Shown: positions 9,170-18,369 of the stretch, one piece after another | Layout: the number at the start of each line of letters is the position of its first letter | How positions within the stretch are numbered: the stretch's first letter is position 1 | Assembly: GCA_947494305.1 (NCBI GenBank) | Contig: CANLUL010000001.1 | Coordinates: 1,674,001 to 1,738,000 of the forward strand | Direction of reading: 5' to 3' | Length of the DNA: 64,000 bases | Origin: an uncultured Sphingomonadaceae bacterium | GTDB lineage: Bacteria > Pseudomonadota > Alphaproteobacteria > Sphingomonadales > Sphingomonadaceae | Notes under the pieces: model-generated | Database searches by the model: none | Told to the model about the DNA's origin: nothing | Seen by the model: only the letters and a program-made list of their open reading frames with translations | Program-made: the position numbers and the translations under genes

Positions 9170-9319
9170 CATAATCCAACGGACACTTCATCAAGGCTAC
9201 GATTGGCGAAGAACATTGATAAGTTTATGGATTCTAGCATTTGGCACAGGCTTTGCTTCGTCATCCTCACGTTCGAACAAAAACAACGGCGCAATGTGTC
9301 GAAAAGAAATGGAAGACAG

Positions 9320-11722
9320 ATGATAGAAACCTTGCAAGCGCAGGAAATTGAATCACTCTTGGATAATGTTGACGATGGAGCCAAAATTCTATCGTTAGAC
9401 TGCTTCGATACATTGGTCTGGCGAAATTTGAATATGCCAACCGATGTGTTCTATGATCTGAACATAGAGGATTGCAGCATGGAAATGCGCGTCCTTGCGG
9501 AAAAACGGGCACGCAAAGCGCTGGCCTTTGAACAGCAAAAGCAAGAAGTCACGATCGCTGACATTTACGCCCATCTTTTTCGCGGCGCCGATGAACAGCA
9601 AATTGCATCCTATGTAGATAAAGAACTAGCCGCTGAGGCCTTGCATTGTTTCGCGTTTACGCCGGTGGTCAATTTGATCGCCGCTGCCAAAGCGCGCGGT
9701 ATGCAAGTGATCATTGTCTCCGACACCTATTTACCCGAACCGCTTCTTCGTCAGCTCATCACTGATGCAGCCGGGCAAGACGTCATCAATAATATAGATC
9801 AGGTTTTTTGCTCATGCGACTATGGCGTAAACAAAGCCAGTGGTCTGTTTGAGCATGTTCTAGAAGAACTAAAAGTCGCCCCGGAAACTATTGTGCACCT
9901 CGGTGATAATAAAGTCGCTGACTTTGAGTCCCCAATCGAATTGGGCATTCACGGTGTTCACTTTGAGCAGTTTGATGATGAAGCCGTCGAACGATTGCGC
10001 CTGGAAGCCGCCGCCGCAACATTGCTTGAAAAAGATACCCGCAAAGCATCCCCGGCTCTGCAACCGCACCGGCCACAAATATCACTTCGCAACAATGATG
10101 ATTCCATATTCCAATTCGGCCATGATGTTCTGGGACCTATTTATCAGGGCTTTTCAAATTGGATTGCTGAAGAAGCGCAAGCCATAGAGACGGAAACAGG
10201 GCAGAAACCCAAACTGCTTTTCCTGTTGCGAGATGGTTATCTTCCCGCTCAGGCTTTCCTGAAGCAGCATCCCGAATATACCGATCGAGTGGCGATGATT
10301 GAGCTGAGCCGGTTTACGGCCAATGCCAGCAGTTTTACCGACGAAAAAGCGATCAAGGACTATTTGATTGCTGAAGTAGCAGGCAGTCAAAACGATTCCT
10401 ATTCGCAGCAACGACAAGCCGCCTTCTGCCGGCAGTTGCTGTTTTTTGGCAACGAAATAAAAAAAATCGCCCAACAGAAGACCGCAAAGAACTTCATTGC
10501 CCAAATCCTGAAGCCGCAAAATGTCAAAAAGATAATCAACCGCTCTGCTAAATTCCGCAACGGCTTGCTTGCGCATTTGCAAAAGCATGGCGTCGAACAA
10601 GGCGATGTCGTGATGTTTGTCGATCTGGGTTATAACGGCTCGGTCCAAAATGCGATCGCACCCGTACTCGCCCGAGAAATGGATCTTGATATTCGCGGCT
10701 GCTACTTATTGCTGCGCGAGTTGATGATTAGCGGGCAGAAGAAAAAAGGTCTGATCGACAAACGTCACTATGACATCAACGCCCTGCACTCTCTATGTGA
10801 ATCCATCGCCGTCCTCGAGCAATTGAGTACACAATCCAATGGCTCAGTATTGGGTTATAACGAGAGAGGCGAACCCAAGCGTGATACCGCTGATATCAAG
10901 GGGCAACAAAGCGAATCCCGCGATGCAGCACAGGCCGCTTGCCTGGACTATATTTCCAATACCGGCGCCGGATGGCATACCGCACCCACATCGTGGGACA
11001 ATGATTGCGCGCGTAGAATGACCGCTGCTGCGCTCACCCGTTTGCTCTTCCTGCCCGTTGAACGCGAAGTCGGCATTTTTGAAAACTTCCGGCATGATGT
11101 GAATATGGGTACCAAGGATATGATCCAACTGATCGATCCCAAGGGCGCGGCAGAAGGTTTACGCCGTCGCGGCCTGTTCTACAGCAAAAATATTACCCGT
11201 ATGTACTTGCCCGGTGAGCTCAAACAAGCCGGTATGCAAACGCTGCTCCCTCTATTTACCAGCACCCGCTTTGGTCTTGATCTGCGACAAGACGACTTTC
11301 AGGCAGGCGGCATTGAAATTCCCGTAATGCTAGCCAACGATCAGGAAAATATGCAGATTGAGGTTACCGCTTACCCCACCAGCGAAGGTTTCTATCAAGC
11401 GCTCATTCCCGCCGGCACCGGACAACTGACCATTGCCATCATGATCGGACAAATTTGCGATTGGTTCCAAGTGGAGGAAGTCAGCTTTCATGAGATTGAC
11501 CAGTTTATGGCCAAGAAGATTGATGATGATTCCATTCCGGCTAGTCCCATCTACGATACGATGACGGAAAATGCGCCGGGACTGCACCGTTGTTCCCGAG
11601 AAAGTGCATTCATTTTGATCCCACCACCCGCAAAACCATCGAACGAGGCCGTCATGCTGAGCTTTGTTTTCCGTCCTACTATCAAACGCGCCAAGAGCGT
11701 GAAACTCAGAGAGGTTGCCTAA
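9320..11722 (+). CDS. large HAD-superfamily protein (COG5610 type)
   Basis: About 800 residues from ATG 9320, preceded by GGAAGA. The first 230 residues are a HAD hydrolase-like domain: motif I is SLDCFDTL (Asp27, Asp30), motif II the serine/threonine in IIVSDTYLP, and the acidic motif IV region is HLGDNKVADFESP. The long second part contains LLFLLRDGYLP (about 285) and MFVDLGYNGSVQ (about 430), both typical of predicted COG5610 hydrolases found near surface-polysaccharide genes; the last 150 residues are beta-rich and unrecognised. It is 3 bases upstream of a methyltransferase, so the two are co-translated. No glycosyltransferase is adjacent, leaving the substrate unknown. Confidence 0.75.
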   Translation: MIETLQAQEIESLLDNVDDGAKILSLDCFDTLVWRNLNMPTDVFYDLNIEDCSMEMRVLAEKRARKALAFEQQKQEVTIADIYAHLFRGADEQQIASYVDKELAAEALHCFAFTPVVNLIAAAKARGMQVIIVSDTYLPEPLLRQLITDAAGQDVINNIDQVFCSCDYGVNKASGLFEHVLEELKVAPETIVHLGDNKVADFESPIELGIHGVHFEQFDDEAVERLRLEAAAATLLEKDTRKASPALQPHRPQISLRNNDDSIFQFGHDVLGPIYQGFSNWIAEEAQAIETETGQKPKLLFLLRDGYLPAQAFLKQHPEYTDRVAMIELSRFTANASSFTDEKAIKDYLIAEVAGSQNDSYSQQRQAAFCRQLLFFGNEIKKIAQQKTAKNFIAQILKPQNVKKIINRSAKFRNGLLAHLQKHGVEQGDVVMFVDLGYNGSVQNAIAPVLAREMDLDIRGCYLLLRELMISGQKKKGLIDKRHYDINALHSLCESIAVLEQLSTQSNGSVLGYNERGEPKRDTADIKGQQSESRDAAQAACLDYISNTGAGWHTAPTSWDNDCARRMTAAALTRLLFLPVEREVGIFENFRHDVNMGTKDMIQLIDPKGAAEGLRRRGLFYSKNITRMYLPGELKQAGMQTLLPLFTSTRFGLDLRQDDFQAGGIEIPVMLANDQENMQIEVTAYPTSEGFYQALIPAGTGQLTIAIMIGQICDWFQVEEVSFHEIDQFMAKKIDDDSIPASPIYDTMTENAPGLHRCSRESAFILIPPPAKPSNEAVMLSFVFRPTIKRAKSVKLREVA

Positions 11723-11725
11723 ACC

Positions 11726-12544
11726 ATGACCGAATTACTGATCCATTCCATGTCCGAATTTTCCAACATCATCGTCGATGCAATGGACATCGCAAACGTT
11801 TCCCGCATAGCAGAAATTGGCGCCGAATTTGGCGGCACGTCAAAAGTCTTGGCTGACCATGCGGCTATTCAAGATGGTCACCTGTACAGCGTTGACCCCA
11901 ATCCCAAGCAGGAATTTCTCGATTGGGTTTCCGACCATAACCATGTGACCCACATTCCAAAACTCAGCCTTGATGCATTTGCGGATTTGAAGAACATCGA
12001 TTTATGTGTGATCGATGGCGACCATAACTGGTATACCGTTTACAATGAGCTTCTAGCGCTCGACAAAATCTCCAAACGAGATGACAAACCGTTATTCGCC
12101 ATCATGCATGACGTTTGCTGGCCATCAGGATATCGGGATATGTATTATAATCCAGACGCCATACCGGAAGAATATCGTCATGACTATTGTATGGACAGCG
12201 GTACTAAGCCGGGTCACCCTGGCCTGCTATCGGATCAGGGGTTTCGAGGACTAGGACAATTTGCCATCGCGCTGCACGAAGGCGGCGAGCGCAATGGTGT
12301 AAAATGTGCGGTCATCGATTTTCTAGATAAAATGGAAACAGAGGGACGCGAGCTGGCCTATGCAGAAATTCCCGCTGTCTTTGGACTAGGCATTCTATTC
12401 GACACCAAAGCCGATTGGGCCGAGGTGTTGGGTGAATATTTGGTGCCTTTGCATGCGAACCCATTGATCGCAAAACTTGAGCAAAACCGGATCGCCAATT
12501 ATCTAACTGTGCTCGACTGGCAAGATGGTCATATTGCGCACTGA
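11726..12544 (+). CDS. class I SAM-dependent methyltransferase
   Basis: A 272-residue Rossmann methyltransferase of the Methyltransf_24/CmcI-like type. The SAM-binding glycine motif is IAEIGAEFGGTS (about residues 29-40), the acidic residue ending strand 2 is in YSVDPNP, and CVIDGDHNWYTV carries the metal-ligand aspartate/histidine typical of this O-methyltransferase group; IMHDVCWPSG adds a later HD pair. ATG 11726 begins 3 bases after the HAD gene stop, implying a shared transcript. The pairing suggests modification of a sugar or surface-glycan intermediate, which is inference only. Confidence 0.8.
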   Translation: MTELLIHSMSEFSNIIVDAMDIANVSRIAEIGAEFGGTSKVLADHAAIQDGHLYSVDPNPKQEFLDWVSDHNHVTHIPKLSLDAFADLKNIDLCVIDGDHNWYTVYNELLALDKISKRDDKPLFAIMHDVCWPSGYRDMYYNPDAIPEEYRHDYCMDSGTKPGHPGLLSDQGFRGLGQFAIALHEGGERNGVKCAVIDFLDKMETEGRELAYAEIPAVFGLGILFDTKADWAEVLGEYLVPLHANPLIAKLEQNRIANYLTVLDWQDGHIAH

Positions 12545-12604
12545 CGTTTAGCGTTAGCGGCATTCGAAAGAGACTTAAAATTGCGCGCAAGTAGTGATGC
12601 TCTC

Positions 12605-14245
12605 TTAAGGGGTTTGCTTTGCCCACCCCTTCCATGCTGCGATATCATAGCCGAAATGCTTGCCGCTGATCGCGGTCAGCGTGCCGATGACCTGTGATTT
12701 GAGCCAAGGGGGATCATCGGCAAAATCTAACCTGGTGACAAGTGCGGCTATTGTTTCACGGTCGTTCTGGCGCGATGCTGCGACGGCTCTCAATGCACTG
12801 AGCTCAATCTCAAAATATTTCTCAAAACTATTGGGCGTCGATGTCCAGGGATCCAACAAGAATTCAACGGGCACCTCTGCCTGACCGGATCGCTCCATAG
12901 CGGCTAAAATAGTCGAGCGCGCGATATCTTCCGCCTGCAATTCCATATTCCCGCCAAAAGCACTAATTTTGACGTCGGGTGCTTTTACCTTCAATCGATC
13001 AAGGAAAAAACCCGGAGGCGCTCCATTGGAAGAGGCCCTATTCATTAGTTCGCGTAATTCACCCGTTTGTGCGCCACCATATGTAGATGACGCCGCCAAC
13101 AGAGTATCAATTTGTTGGCCAATCTCCTGCCAATTTGTCTCCCCTGAATCGGATATCGAACTGGAAACCAGTCGGGGCGGCCGTCCACCCAGCGGGATGT
13201 CATGATCTCGAGAACCCCAGACAATTCCGCGGCCATCCTCCCCGGCACCAGCGACATAAATTCCCCCTGCCACTGACTGGATCGACACAGGCCGGCCATT
13301 TTCAAGATTGCCATGACGCGACCATTCACTGCCATTTGGGCTCGACCATAAACGTCCGTCATTCGCGACAAGCCAGATCTGTTCTCCATCACTGGTCATA
13401 TCTACGAAAGGCCCTTTGAATCCGACGCGAACAGATCTTCTACCGTCAAACCGCCAAACCTCTCTTTCTCGGCCGCGTCCCACTATTCCAAAAAGTCCAT
13501 CCCGATGCACAGTCAGTCCATTGAAATAACGGTTAAGCGGCCAACCATTGACGGTGCGAAATCCGGAGCCGGTCCACCTGACAAGCCGTTTGACTTTTAC
13601 ATCACTAAGCGCGGCATAGGTCTCGCCGGCGAAAACGATCATCTCCTTAAGTCGGCTGACATGGGTGGCCGGTGTTGGATGAATATAGAATTCCTGCCAA
13701 CTAAGCCCCGCATCTTTTGACAATTGCATTCCGGCGTTTCTGGTTCCGGTGATCGCCAGCAGTCCATCGTTCCATTCCAACAACTGGCTGGTATGATAGA
13801 TTGGCGGATTGGAGATGGTTAGAGGCTTCCAGGTCTTCCCATCGGTAACCTCAACAATGCCATTGCCAGCGGATTGCAACGCGTCTTCGAACGGCCAGTA
13901 GAGCAGACCTTTGTAGACCAATGGATGTCCTGCATCCTGACTGTACAAATGGCGCTCATATCTGACCTCGCTGGTGTTGGGATTGAAGCTCCAGATATCA
14001 GCGGAATTGTGGTTACGGCCTTTGACGGAGTTGGCGAACCATAGCTTACCACGATAGCCGATAAGCCGCGAAGCGACGGGCCAAGGACCGACTTTGGCGA
14101 TGACGTCCAGTTGTAATTTACCGGCTTTTTGAAACGCACCATTTTGGGAAGGAGTGGCTTGGGAATTTCGTGTGAACTGGAATATTGCGACAGCGACCAG
14201 CCCCATCACCAAAATCGATATCAAATAGCCACGAGATAGTTTCAT
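12605..14245 (-). CDS. membrane-anchored beta-propeller protein
   Basis: A 546-residue protein with one N-terminal hydrophobic segment (about residues 8-25) acting as a signal anchor or signal peptide. The body up to about residue 370 is a series of repeated beta-hairpin blades rich in W-x-G and S-x-D-x-G patterns (for example LSKDAGLSWQEF and WSSPNGSEWSRHG), as in BNR/photosynthesis-system-II-assembly-like propellers. The C-terminal 150 residues are helical and end with GYDIAAWKGWAK, a pattern seen at the end of HEAT-like repeat domains. The function is unknown; export to the periplasm is likely. It is convergent with the HAD-methyltransferase pair. Confidence 0.6.
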   Translation of the reverse strand: MKLSRGYLISILVMGLVAVAIFQFTRNSQATPSQNGAFQKAGKLQLDVIAKVGPWPVASRLIGYRGKLWFANSVKGRNHNSADIWSFNPNTSEVRYERHLYSQDAGHPLVYKGLLYWPFEDALQSAGNGIVEVTDGKTWKPLTISNPPIYHTSQLLEWNDGLLAITGTRNAGMQLSKDAGLSWQEFYIHPTPATHVSRLKEMIVFAGETYAALSDVKVKRLVRWTGSGFRTVNGWPLNRYFNGLTVHRDGLFGIVGRGREREVWRFDGRRSVRVGFKGPFVDMTSDGEQIWLVANDGRLWSSPNGSEWSRHGNLENGRPVSIQSVAGGIYVAGAGEDGRGIVWGSRDHDIPLGGRPPRLVSSSISDSGETNWQEIGQQIDTLLAASSTYGGAQTGELRELMNRASSNGAPPGFFLDRLKVKAPDVKISAFGGNMELQAEDIARSTILAAMERSGQAEVPVEFLLDPWTSTPNSFEKYFEIELSALRAVAASRQNDRETIAALVTRLDFADDPPWLKSQVIGTLTAISGKHFGYDIAAWKGWAKQTP

Positions 14246-14369
14246 TTTTTGGGCTTAAGAAACATTGACCCAATTGCAATGCATTTTCTGAATGCCTTGG
14301 ACATCATTTACTGCCATAGCTTGCACATCGATCAGGTAAACTGACGCACTTTTGTTTCTGGGAGAAAAG

Positions 14370-14447
14370 ATGCTCACTATCATGGCCTTTCATGCAATTG
14401 CCAAATCGGGTCGACCGCATGACGCATGTTTTAGGGTTCTTCCATGA
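14370..14447 (+). CDS. 25-residue leader ORF coupled to glpS
   Basis: An ATG at 14370 preceded by GGGAGA (14360-14365, about five bases spacing) opens a 25-codon frame whose TGA (14445-14447) overlaps the glpS ATG as ATGA. The predicted peptide is MLTIMAFHAIAKSGRPHDAC followed by FRVLP. glpS itself has only a weak ribosome site, so its translation probably depends on ribosomes finishing this ORF. Whether the peptide has a role of its own or only delivers ribosomes cannot be told. It is too short for ordinary gene callers. Confidence 0.5.
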   Translation: MLTIMAFHAIAKSGRPHDACFRVLP

Positions 14448-15541
14448 GCTTGCGACTTGAAGGCGTTTCCAAAATAACGAATGGTGAAACGCATATTTAT
14501 CCTACGGATATTGAATTGCACAAAGGAACGATGAACGTTCTCCTCGGACCGACATCGGCGGGCAAGACATCGCTGATGCGGCTGATGGCTGGATTGGACA
14601 AACCCGATACGGGCAAAATTTATTGGGAAGATCAAGACGTCACCAAGCACCGCGTGCAGGATCGTGACATCGCCATGGTGTACCAGCAGTTCGTCAACTA
14701 TCCCTCGATGACGGTTTATGACAATATTGCCTCGCCGCTAAAATTGCAGAAAAAATCTGCTGCAGAGGTAGATGCAAAAGTTCAGGAAATGGCTGATTTA
14801 CTGCAACTGACATCTATTCTTGATCGCAAACCAGCCGAAATATCTGGCGGACAACAGCAAAGATGCGCGATGGCCCGCGCTCTGGCAAAGGATGTCGGGC
14901 TGGTATTGATGGATGAACCACTCGCAAATCTGGACTATAAATTACGCGAGGAGTTGCGGGTCGAAATCCCCCGACTGTTTGAAGCGTCAGGCAGTATTTT
15001 TGTTTATGCGACGACAGAACCCGAAGAGACCTTGTTGTTGGGTGGTAATACAGCAACACTATGGGAAGGCAGAATAACCCAATTTGGTAACGCCATGGAT
15101 GTTTATCGCGGACCGGTGGATGAGACCACAGCCCGGGTCTATTCGGATCCGCCGATGAACTTTATATCCGTAGCAAAGGAAGGCGCGGTCATTCGCTTTC
15201 CCGATGGACAATCAACAAAGTTACGCGATGATTTGGTCAATTTACCCGATGCCGACTATCAGATCGGTTTCAGAGCCCATCATCTGGAAACCGGTGACAA
15301 CATGGATGGCGTCATCGAATTTGATGCCAATCTGATCGTCACTGAGCTTACCGGATCTGATACGTTTGTTCATGTCGATACGATGAACGAACGGTGGATC
15401 GGTCTGGTTCCCGGGTTGCAAGATTTCGCTGTTGGTCAAAATCTAAAAGTCGGTCTGAACCCCGCAAATGCCTTCTACTTTGGCAAGGATGGAAAGCTGG
15501 TCGCAGCACCAAGTCATGATCCTGGAAAGCCGGGGGAATAG
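14444..15541 (+). CDS. glpS: glycerol ABC transporter ATPase GlpS
   Basis: A 365-residue ABC ATPase with a C-terminal regulatory/OB-like domain (from about 240). Walker A is GPTSAGKT (35-42), the Q-loop is VYQQF (79-83), the signature is ISGGQ (133-137) and Walker B is LVLMDE (153-158). The H-loop position reads YATTEPEE, with Thr191 replacing the switch histidine. It is the first gene of a six-gene operon in the order glpS-T-P-Q-U-V described for glycerol uptake in Rhizobium leguminosarum. It would pair with GlpT as a heterodimer. Start ATG overlaps the stop of an upstream leader ORF. Confidence 0.85.
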   Translation: MSLRLEGVSKITNGETHIYPTDIELHKGTMNVLLGPTSAGKTSLMRLMAGLDKPDTGKIYWEDQDVTKHRVQDRDIAMVYQQFVNYPSMTVYDNIASPLKLQKKSAAEVDAKVQEMADLLQLTSILDRKPAEISGGQQQRCAMARALAKDVGLVLMDEPLANLDYKLREELRVEIPRLFEASGSIFVYATTEPEETLLLGGNTATLWEGRITQFGNAMDVYRGPVDETTARVYSDPPMNFISVAKEGAVIRFPDGQSTKLRDDLVNLPDADYQIGFRAHHLETGDNMDGVIEFDANLIVTELTGSDTFVHVDTMNERWIGLVPGLQDFAVGQNLKVGLNPANAFYFGKDGKLVAAPSHDPGKPGE

Positions 15542-15543
15542 AC

Positions 15544-16644
15544 TTGGCATCGATAACACTCGAAAATCTGGCGCATAGCTATCAACCCGGTTCGGATGCG
15601 GACAGCGATTTCGCTCTCAAGGCTATGGATTACACTTGGGAAGATGGCCAGGCCTATGCGCTGCTGGGTCCCAGCGGCTGCGGCAAAACCACATTGCTCA
15701 ACATCATTTCGGGTCTGCTCACACCAACGCGCGGACGCATTTTGTTTGATGACAAAGACGTAACCGCAGCATCAACCGCCGAACGCAACATCGCGCAGGT
15801 TTTCCAGTTTCCGGTTGTCTATGACACAATGACCGTCCGACAAAATCTGGCCTTCCCGCTACGCAATCGCGGCATGGAGGCGGGCTATGTCGCAGAGCGA
15901 GTCGATCGCATTGCCCAAATGATCGGACTGGAAGCAGACCTGCACAAAAAAGCGCGCGGGTTAACGGCGGACCTGAAACAGAAAATATCGCTGGGCCGCG
16001 GCATGGTTCGTGATGATGTCAATGCCATCCTGTTTGACGAACCATTGACGGTCATTGATCCGCATTTGAAATGGGAATTGCGGACACAGCTGAAATCACT
16101 GCATCAGGAATTTGGCCACACGATGATCTATGTGACTCATGATCAGACCGAGGCGCTGACCTTTGCCGACAAGGTCGTGGTGATGCATGACGGGCGGGTG
16201 GTACAAATCGGAACGCCAAAGGAGCTTTTTGAAGCGCCGGCCCATAGCTTCGTCGGCTATTTCATCGGATCACCCGGCATGAACTTTGTGCCGGTTTCTG
16301 TTGCCCGAAACAAAGCTGTCATAGATGGTAAAACGCTAAAGCTGGAACACGATTATGGTGACCCACAGGGTGAACTTGAATTGGGGATCAGGCCAGAATT
16401 TATCCGACTAACCAAAGCTGATGGCTTGCCGGTTCGCATAAATCGCGTTCAGGATGTCGGCAGACATAAATTTGTCAATGCAACATTGGGCGATACCGAA
16501 ATCAATGTTGCGCTCGACGAAGATACGGTATTGGAAACGGATATGGCCAATATCGTAATCGACCCTTTAAAAATCAGCATTTTCTCTGATGATTGGCGGA
16601 TAGATGGCAAGTCAACGGATGATGCGGAAGGGAGACCGCGCTAG
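15544..16644 (+). CDS. glpT: glycerol ABC transporter ATPase GlpT
   Basis: Second ATPase of the importer, 366 residues, starting at TTG 15544, two bases after the glpS stop. Walker A is GPSGCGKT (42-49), Walker B AILFDE (161-166) and the H-loop YVTHDQTEAL with His199 intact. The signature position reads LTADLKQK (140-147), lacking the normal SGGQ. Hence its own nucleotide site is complete only when faced by the intact GlpS signature. A C-terminal domain beyond residue 245 resembles the MalK/Ugp regulatory domain. The name follows the operon order; it is not the MFS glycerol-3-phosphate antiporter that shares the symbol in E. coli. Confidence 0.83.
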   Translation: MASITLENLAHSYQPGSDADSDFALKAMDYTWEDGQAYALLGPSGCGKTTLLNIISGLLTPTRGRILFDDKDVTAASTAERNIAQVFQFPVVYDTMTVRQNLAFPLRNRGMEAGYVAERVDRIAQMIGLEADLHKKARGLTADLKQKISLGRGMVRDDVNAILFDEPLTVIDPHLKWELRTQLKSLHQEFGHTMIYVTHDQTEALTFADKVVVMHDGRVVQIGTPKELFEAPAHSFVGYFIGSPGMNFVPVSVARNKAVIDGKTLKLEHDYGDPQGELELGIRPEFIRLTKADGLPVRINRVQDVGRHKFVNATLGDTEINVALDEDTVLETDMANIVIDPLKISIFSDDWRIDGKSTDDAEGRPR

Positions 16645-17519
16645 TGGAAAAAACCGTTAATCAGCGCGCTTGGCTTCTGGTCATTCCGGTTCTGATTCTG
16701 GTTGCCTTTTCCTCGATCATTCCGATGATGACTGTGGTCAACTATTCGTTTCAGGACACATTTGGCGGGAATGATTTCTTCTGGGTTGGCCTCGAATGGT
16801 ACCGGGAATTGCTGCACTCGGAACGGCTCTGGGATGCGTTTGGCCGGCAGCTGCTCTTCTCTTTCATCATTCTTGCGATTGAAATCCCGCTCGGCATATT
16901 GGTGGCGCTTAGCATGCCCAAAAAGGGGGTTTCCGCCTCAATCTGTCTGGTCTTGATGTCGCTTCCCCTGCTCATTCCCTACAATGTCGTCGGGACCATC
17001 TGGCAAGTGTTTGGGCGCGCCGACATTGGTCTATTGGGCCGGGTCTTGTCTGACCTGGGTATTTCTTACAATTACTCGCAAAACGCATTTGATGCATGGG
17101 TCACGGTAATTGCCATGGATGTCTGGCATTGGACTTCACTTGTGGCTTTGCTCTCTTATGCCGGGCTTCGATCCATCCCCAATGCCTATTATCAGGCCGC
17201 GATGATCGATCAAGCCAGCCGGTGGAGTGTCTTTCGTTATATCGAGTTGCCAAAAATGCGGGGCGTGTTGATGATCGCTATCTTACTGCGCTTCATGGAC
17301 AGTTTCATGATCTATACTGAGCCGTTTGTCTTGACCGGAGGCGGTCCAGGAAACGCGACGACATTCCTGTCGATAGACTTAGTGAAGATGGCCCTTGGTC
17401 AATTTGATCTAGGCCCGGCGGCCGCTTTCTCACTGATGTATTTCCTGGTCATCCTGCTCATTTCCTATGTTTTTTATACCGTCATGATATCCATCGACAA
17501 AAGCGAGGCGAAGCAATGA
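16644..17519 (+). CDS. glpP: glycerol ABC transporter permease GlpP
   Basis: A 291-residue inner-membrane permease with about six transmembrane segments. The EAA loop that docks on the ATPases is visible as NAYYQAAMIDQASRWSVF followed by the LPKM element. GTG 16644 overlaps the glpT TAG by one base (TAGTG) and follows GGAAGGGAG. It forms the channel with GlpQ. Confidence 0.85.
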   Translation: MEKTVNQRAWLLVIPVLILVAFSSIIPMMTVVNYSFQDTFGGNDFFWVGLEWYRELLHSERLWDAFGRQLLFSFIILAIEIPLGILVALSMPKKGVSASICLVLMSLPLLIPYNVVGTIWQVFGRADIGLLGRVLSDLGISYNYSQNAFDAWVTVIAMDVWHWTSLVALLSYAGLRSIPNAYYQAAMIDQASRWSVFRYIELPKMRGVLMIAILLRFMDSFMIYTEPFVLTGGGPGNATTFLSIDLVKMALGQFDLGPAAAFSLMYFLVILLISYVFYTVMISIDKSEAKQ

Positions 17520-18352
17520 GCGATGCAGCGGTAAAGAAAAAGGGCCGATTAAAATTCCGCCTTTCGACGGTCGTTATCACGGCCTATCTGCTGTTCTTGT
17601 TGATCCCGATCTACTGGCTAATCATCATGAGTTTCAAATCGAACTCGGAAATTCTGGGCGCTTTCACTCTATTCCCCGACAATTTCACCCTGAAAAACTA
17701 CCAGACTATTCTCACCGATGCCTCGTGGTATATGGGCTATGTGAACAGCTTCATCTATGTTTCGCTCAATACCGTCATTTCTTTGACGGTGGCGCTGCCG
17801 GCGGCCTATGCCTTCAGCCGCTATCGGTTCTTCGGGGATAACCATCTGTTCTTCTGGCTGCTGACAAATCGCATGGCCCCGCCAGCGGTCTTTGCGCTGC
17901 CGTTCTTCCAGCTCTATTCGAGTGTTTCCTTGTTCGATACGCATATCGCTGTTGCACTCGCGCATTGCCTGTTCAACGTTCCGCTTGCTGTTTGGATATT
18001 GGAAGGCTTCATGCGCGGTGTGCCAAGGGAGATTGACGAAACAGCCTTTATCGACGGCTATGGCTTTACGCGTTTCTTCACCAAAATCTTCATACCCATG
18101 ATCGCGCCCGGTATCGGGGTCACGGCTTTCTTTTGTTTCATGTTCAGCTGGGTTGAGCTTTTGCTAAGCCGCACGCTGACAAGCGTGGATGCGAAGCCGA
18201 TCACCGCAATTATGACCCGGACGGTTTCCGCATCAGGACTGGATTGGGGCGTACTCGCAGCGGCGGGCGTGCTGACGATAATACCGGGCGCTATCGTCAT
18301 CTATTTCGTCCGTAATCACATTGCTAAGGGTTTTGCCCTTGGCCGGGTTTAG
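17516..18352 (+). CDS. glpQ: glycerol ABC transporter permease GlpQ
   Basis: A 278-residue permease of the carbohydrate-uptake (MalG-like) type with about six membrane helices. The EAA loop reads PREIDETAFIDGYGFTRFF and then IPMIAPG. ATG 17516 overlaps the glpP stop by four bases (ATGA), so the two permeases are translationally coupled. The symbol follows the Rhizobium operon; it is not glycerophosphodiesterase GlpQ of E. coli. Confidence 0.85.
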   Translation: MSDAAVKKKGRLKFRLSTVVITAYLLFLLIPIYWLIIMSFKSNSEILGAFTLFPDNFTLKNYQTILTDASWYMGYVNSFIYVSLNTVISLTVALPAAYAFSRYRFFGDNHLFFWLLTNRMAPPAVFALPFFQLYSSVSLFDTHIAVALAHCLFNVPLAVWILEGFMRGVPREIDETAFIDGYGFTRFFTKIFIPMIAPGIGVTAFFCFMFSWVELLLSRTLTSVDAKPITAIMTRTVSASGLDWGVLAAAGVLTIIPGAIVIYFVRNHIAKGFALGRV

Positions 18353-18369
18353 ATGGGGGTGATGGTGTA

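Larger units (their letters stand above)
8982..9319. other. 338-base gene-free divergent region
   Basis: Separates the HxlR gene from the HAD gene. It holds the inverted repeats next to the HxlR start, a small GGCTC-CTA-GAGCC hairpin (9074-9086), and a pair of near-identical 17-base elements at 9132-9148 and 9153-9169. The frame of the HAD gene stays open back to 9116, but that extension has no family-like sequence and crosses these repeats, so I treat it as non-coding. Confidence 0.5.

Noticed and set aside
9116-9319. N-terminal extension of the HAD gene
   Set aside because: The extra 68 residues lack resemblance to the family and cross the tandem repeats; ATG 9320 has GGAAGA upstream.
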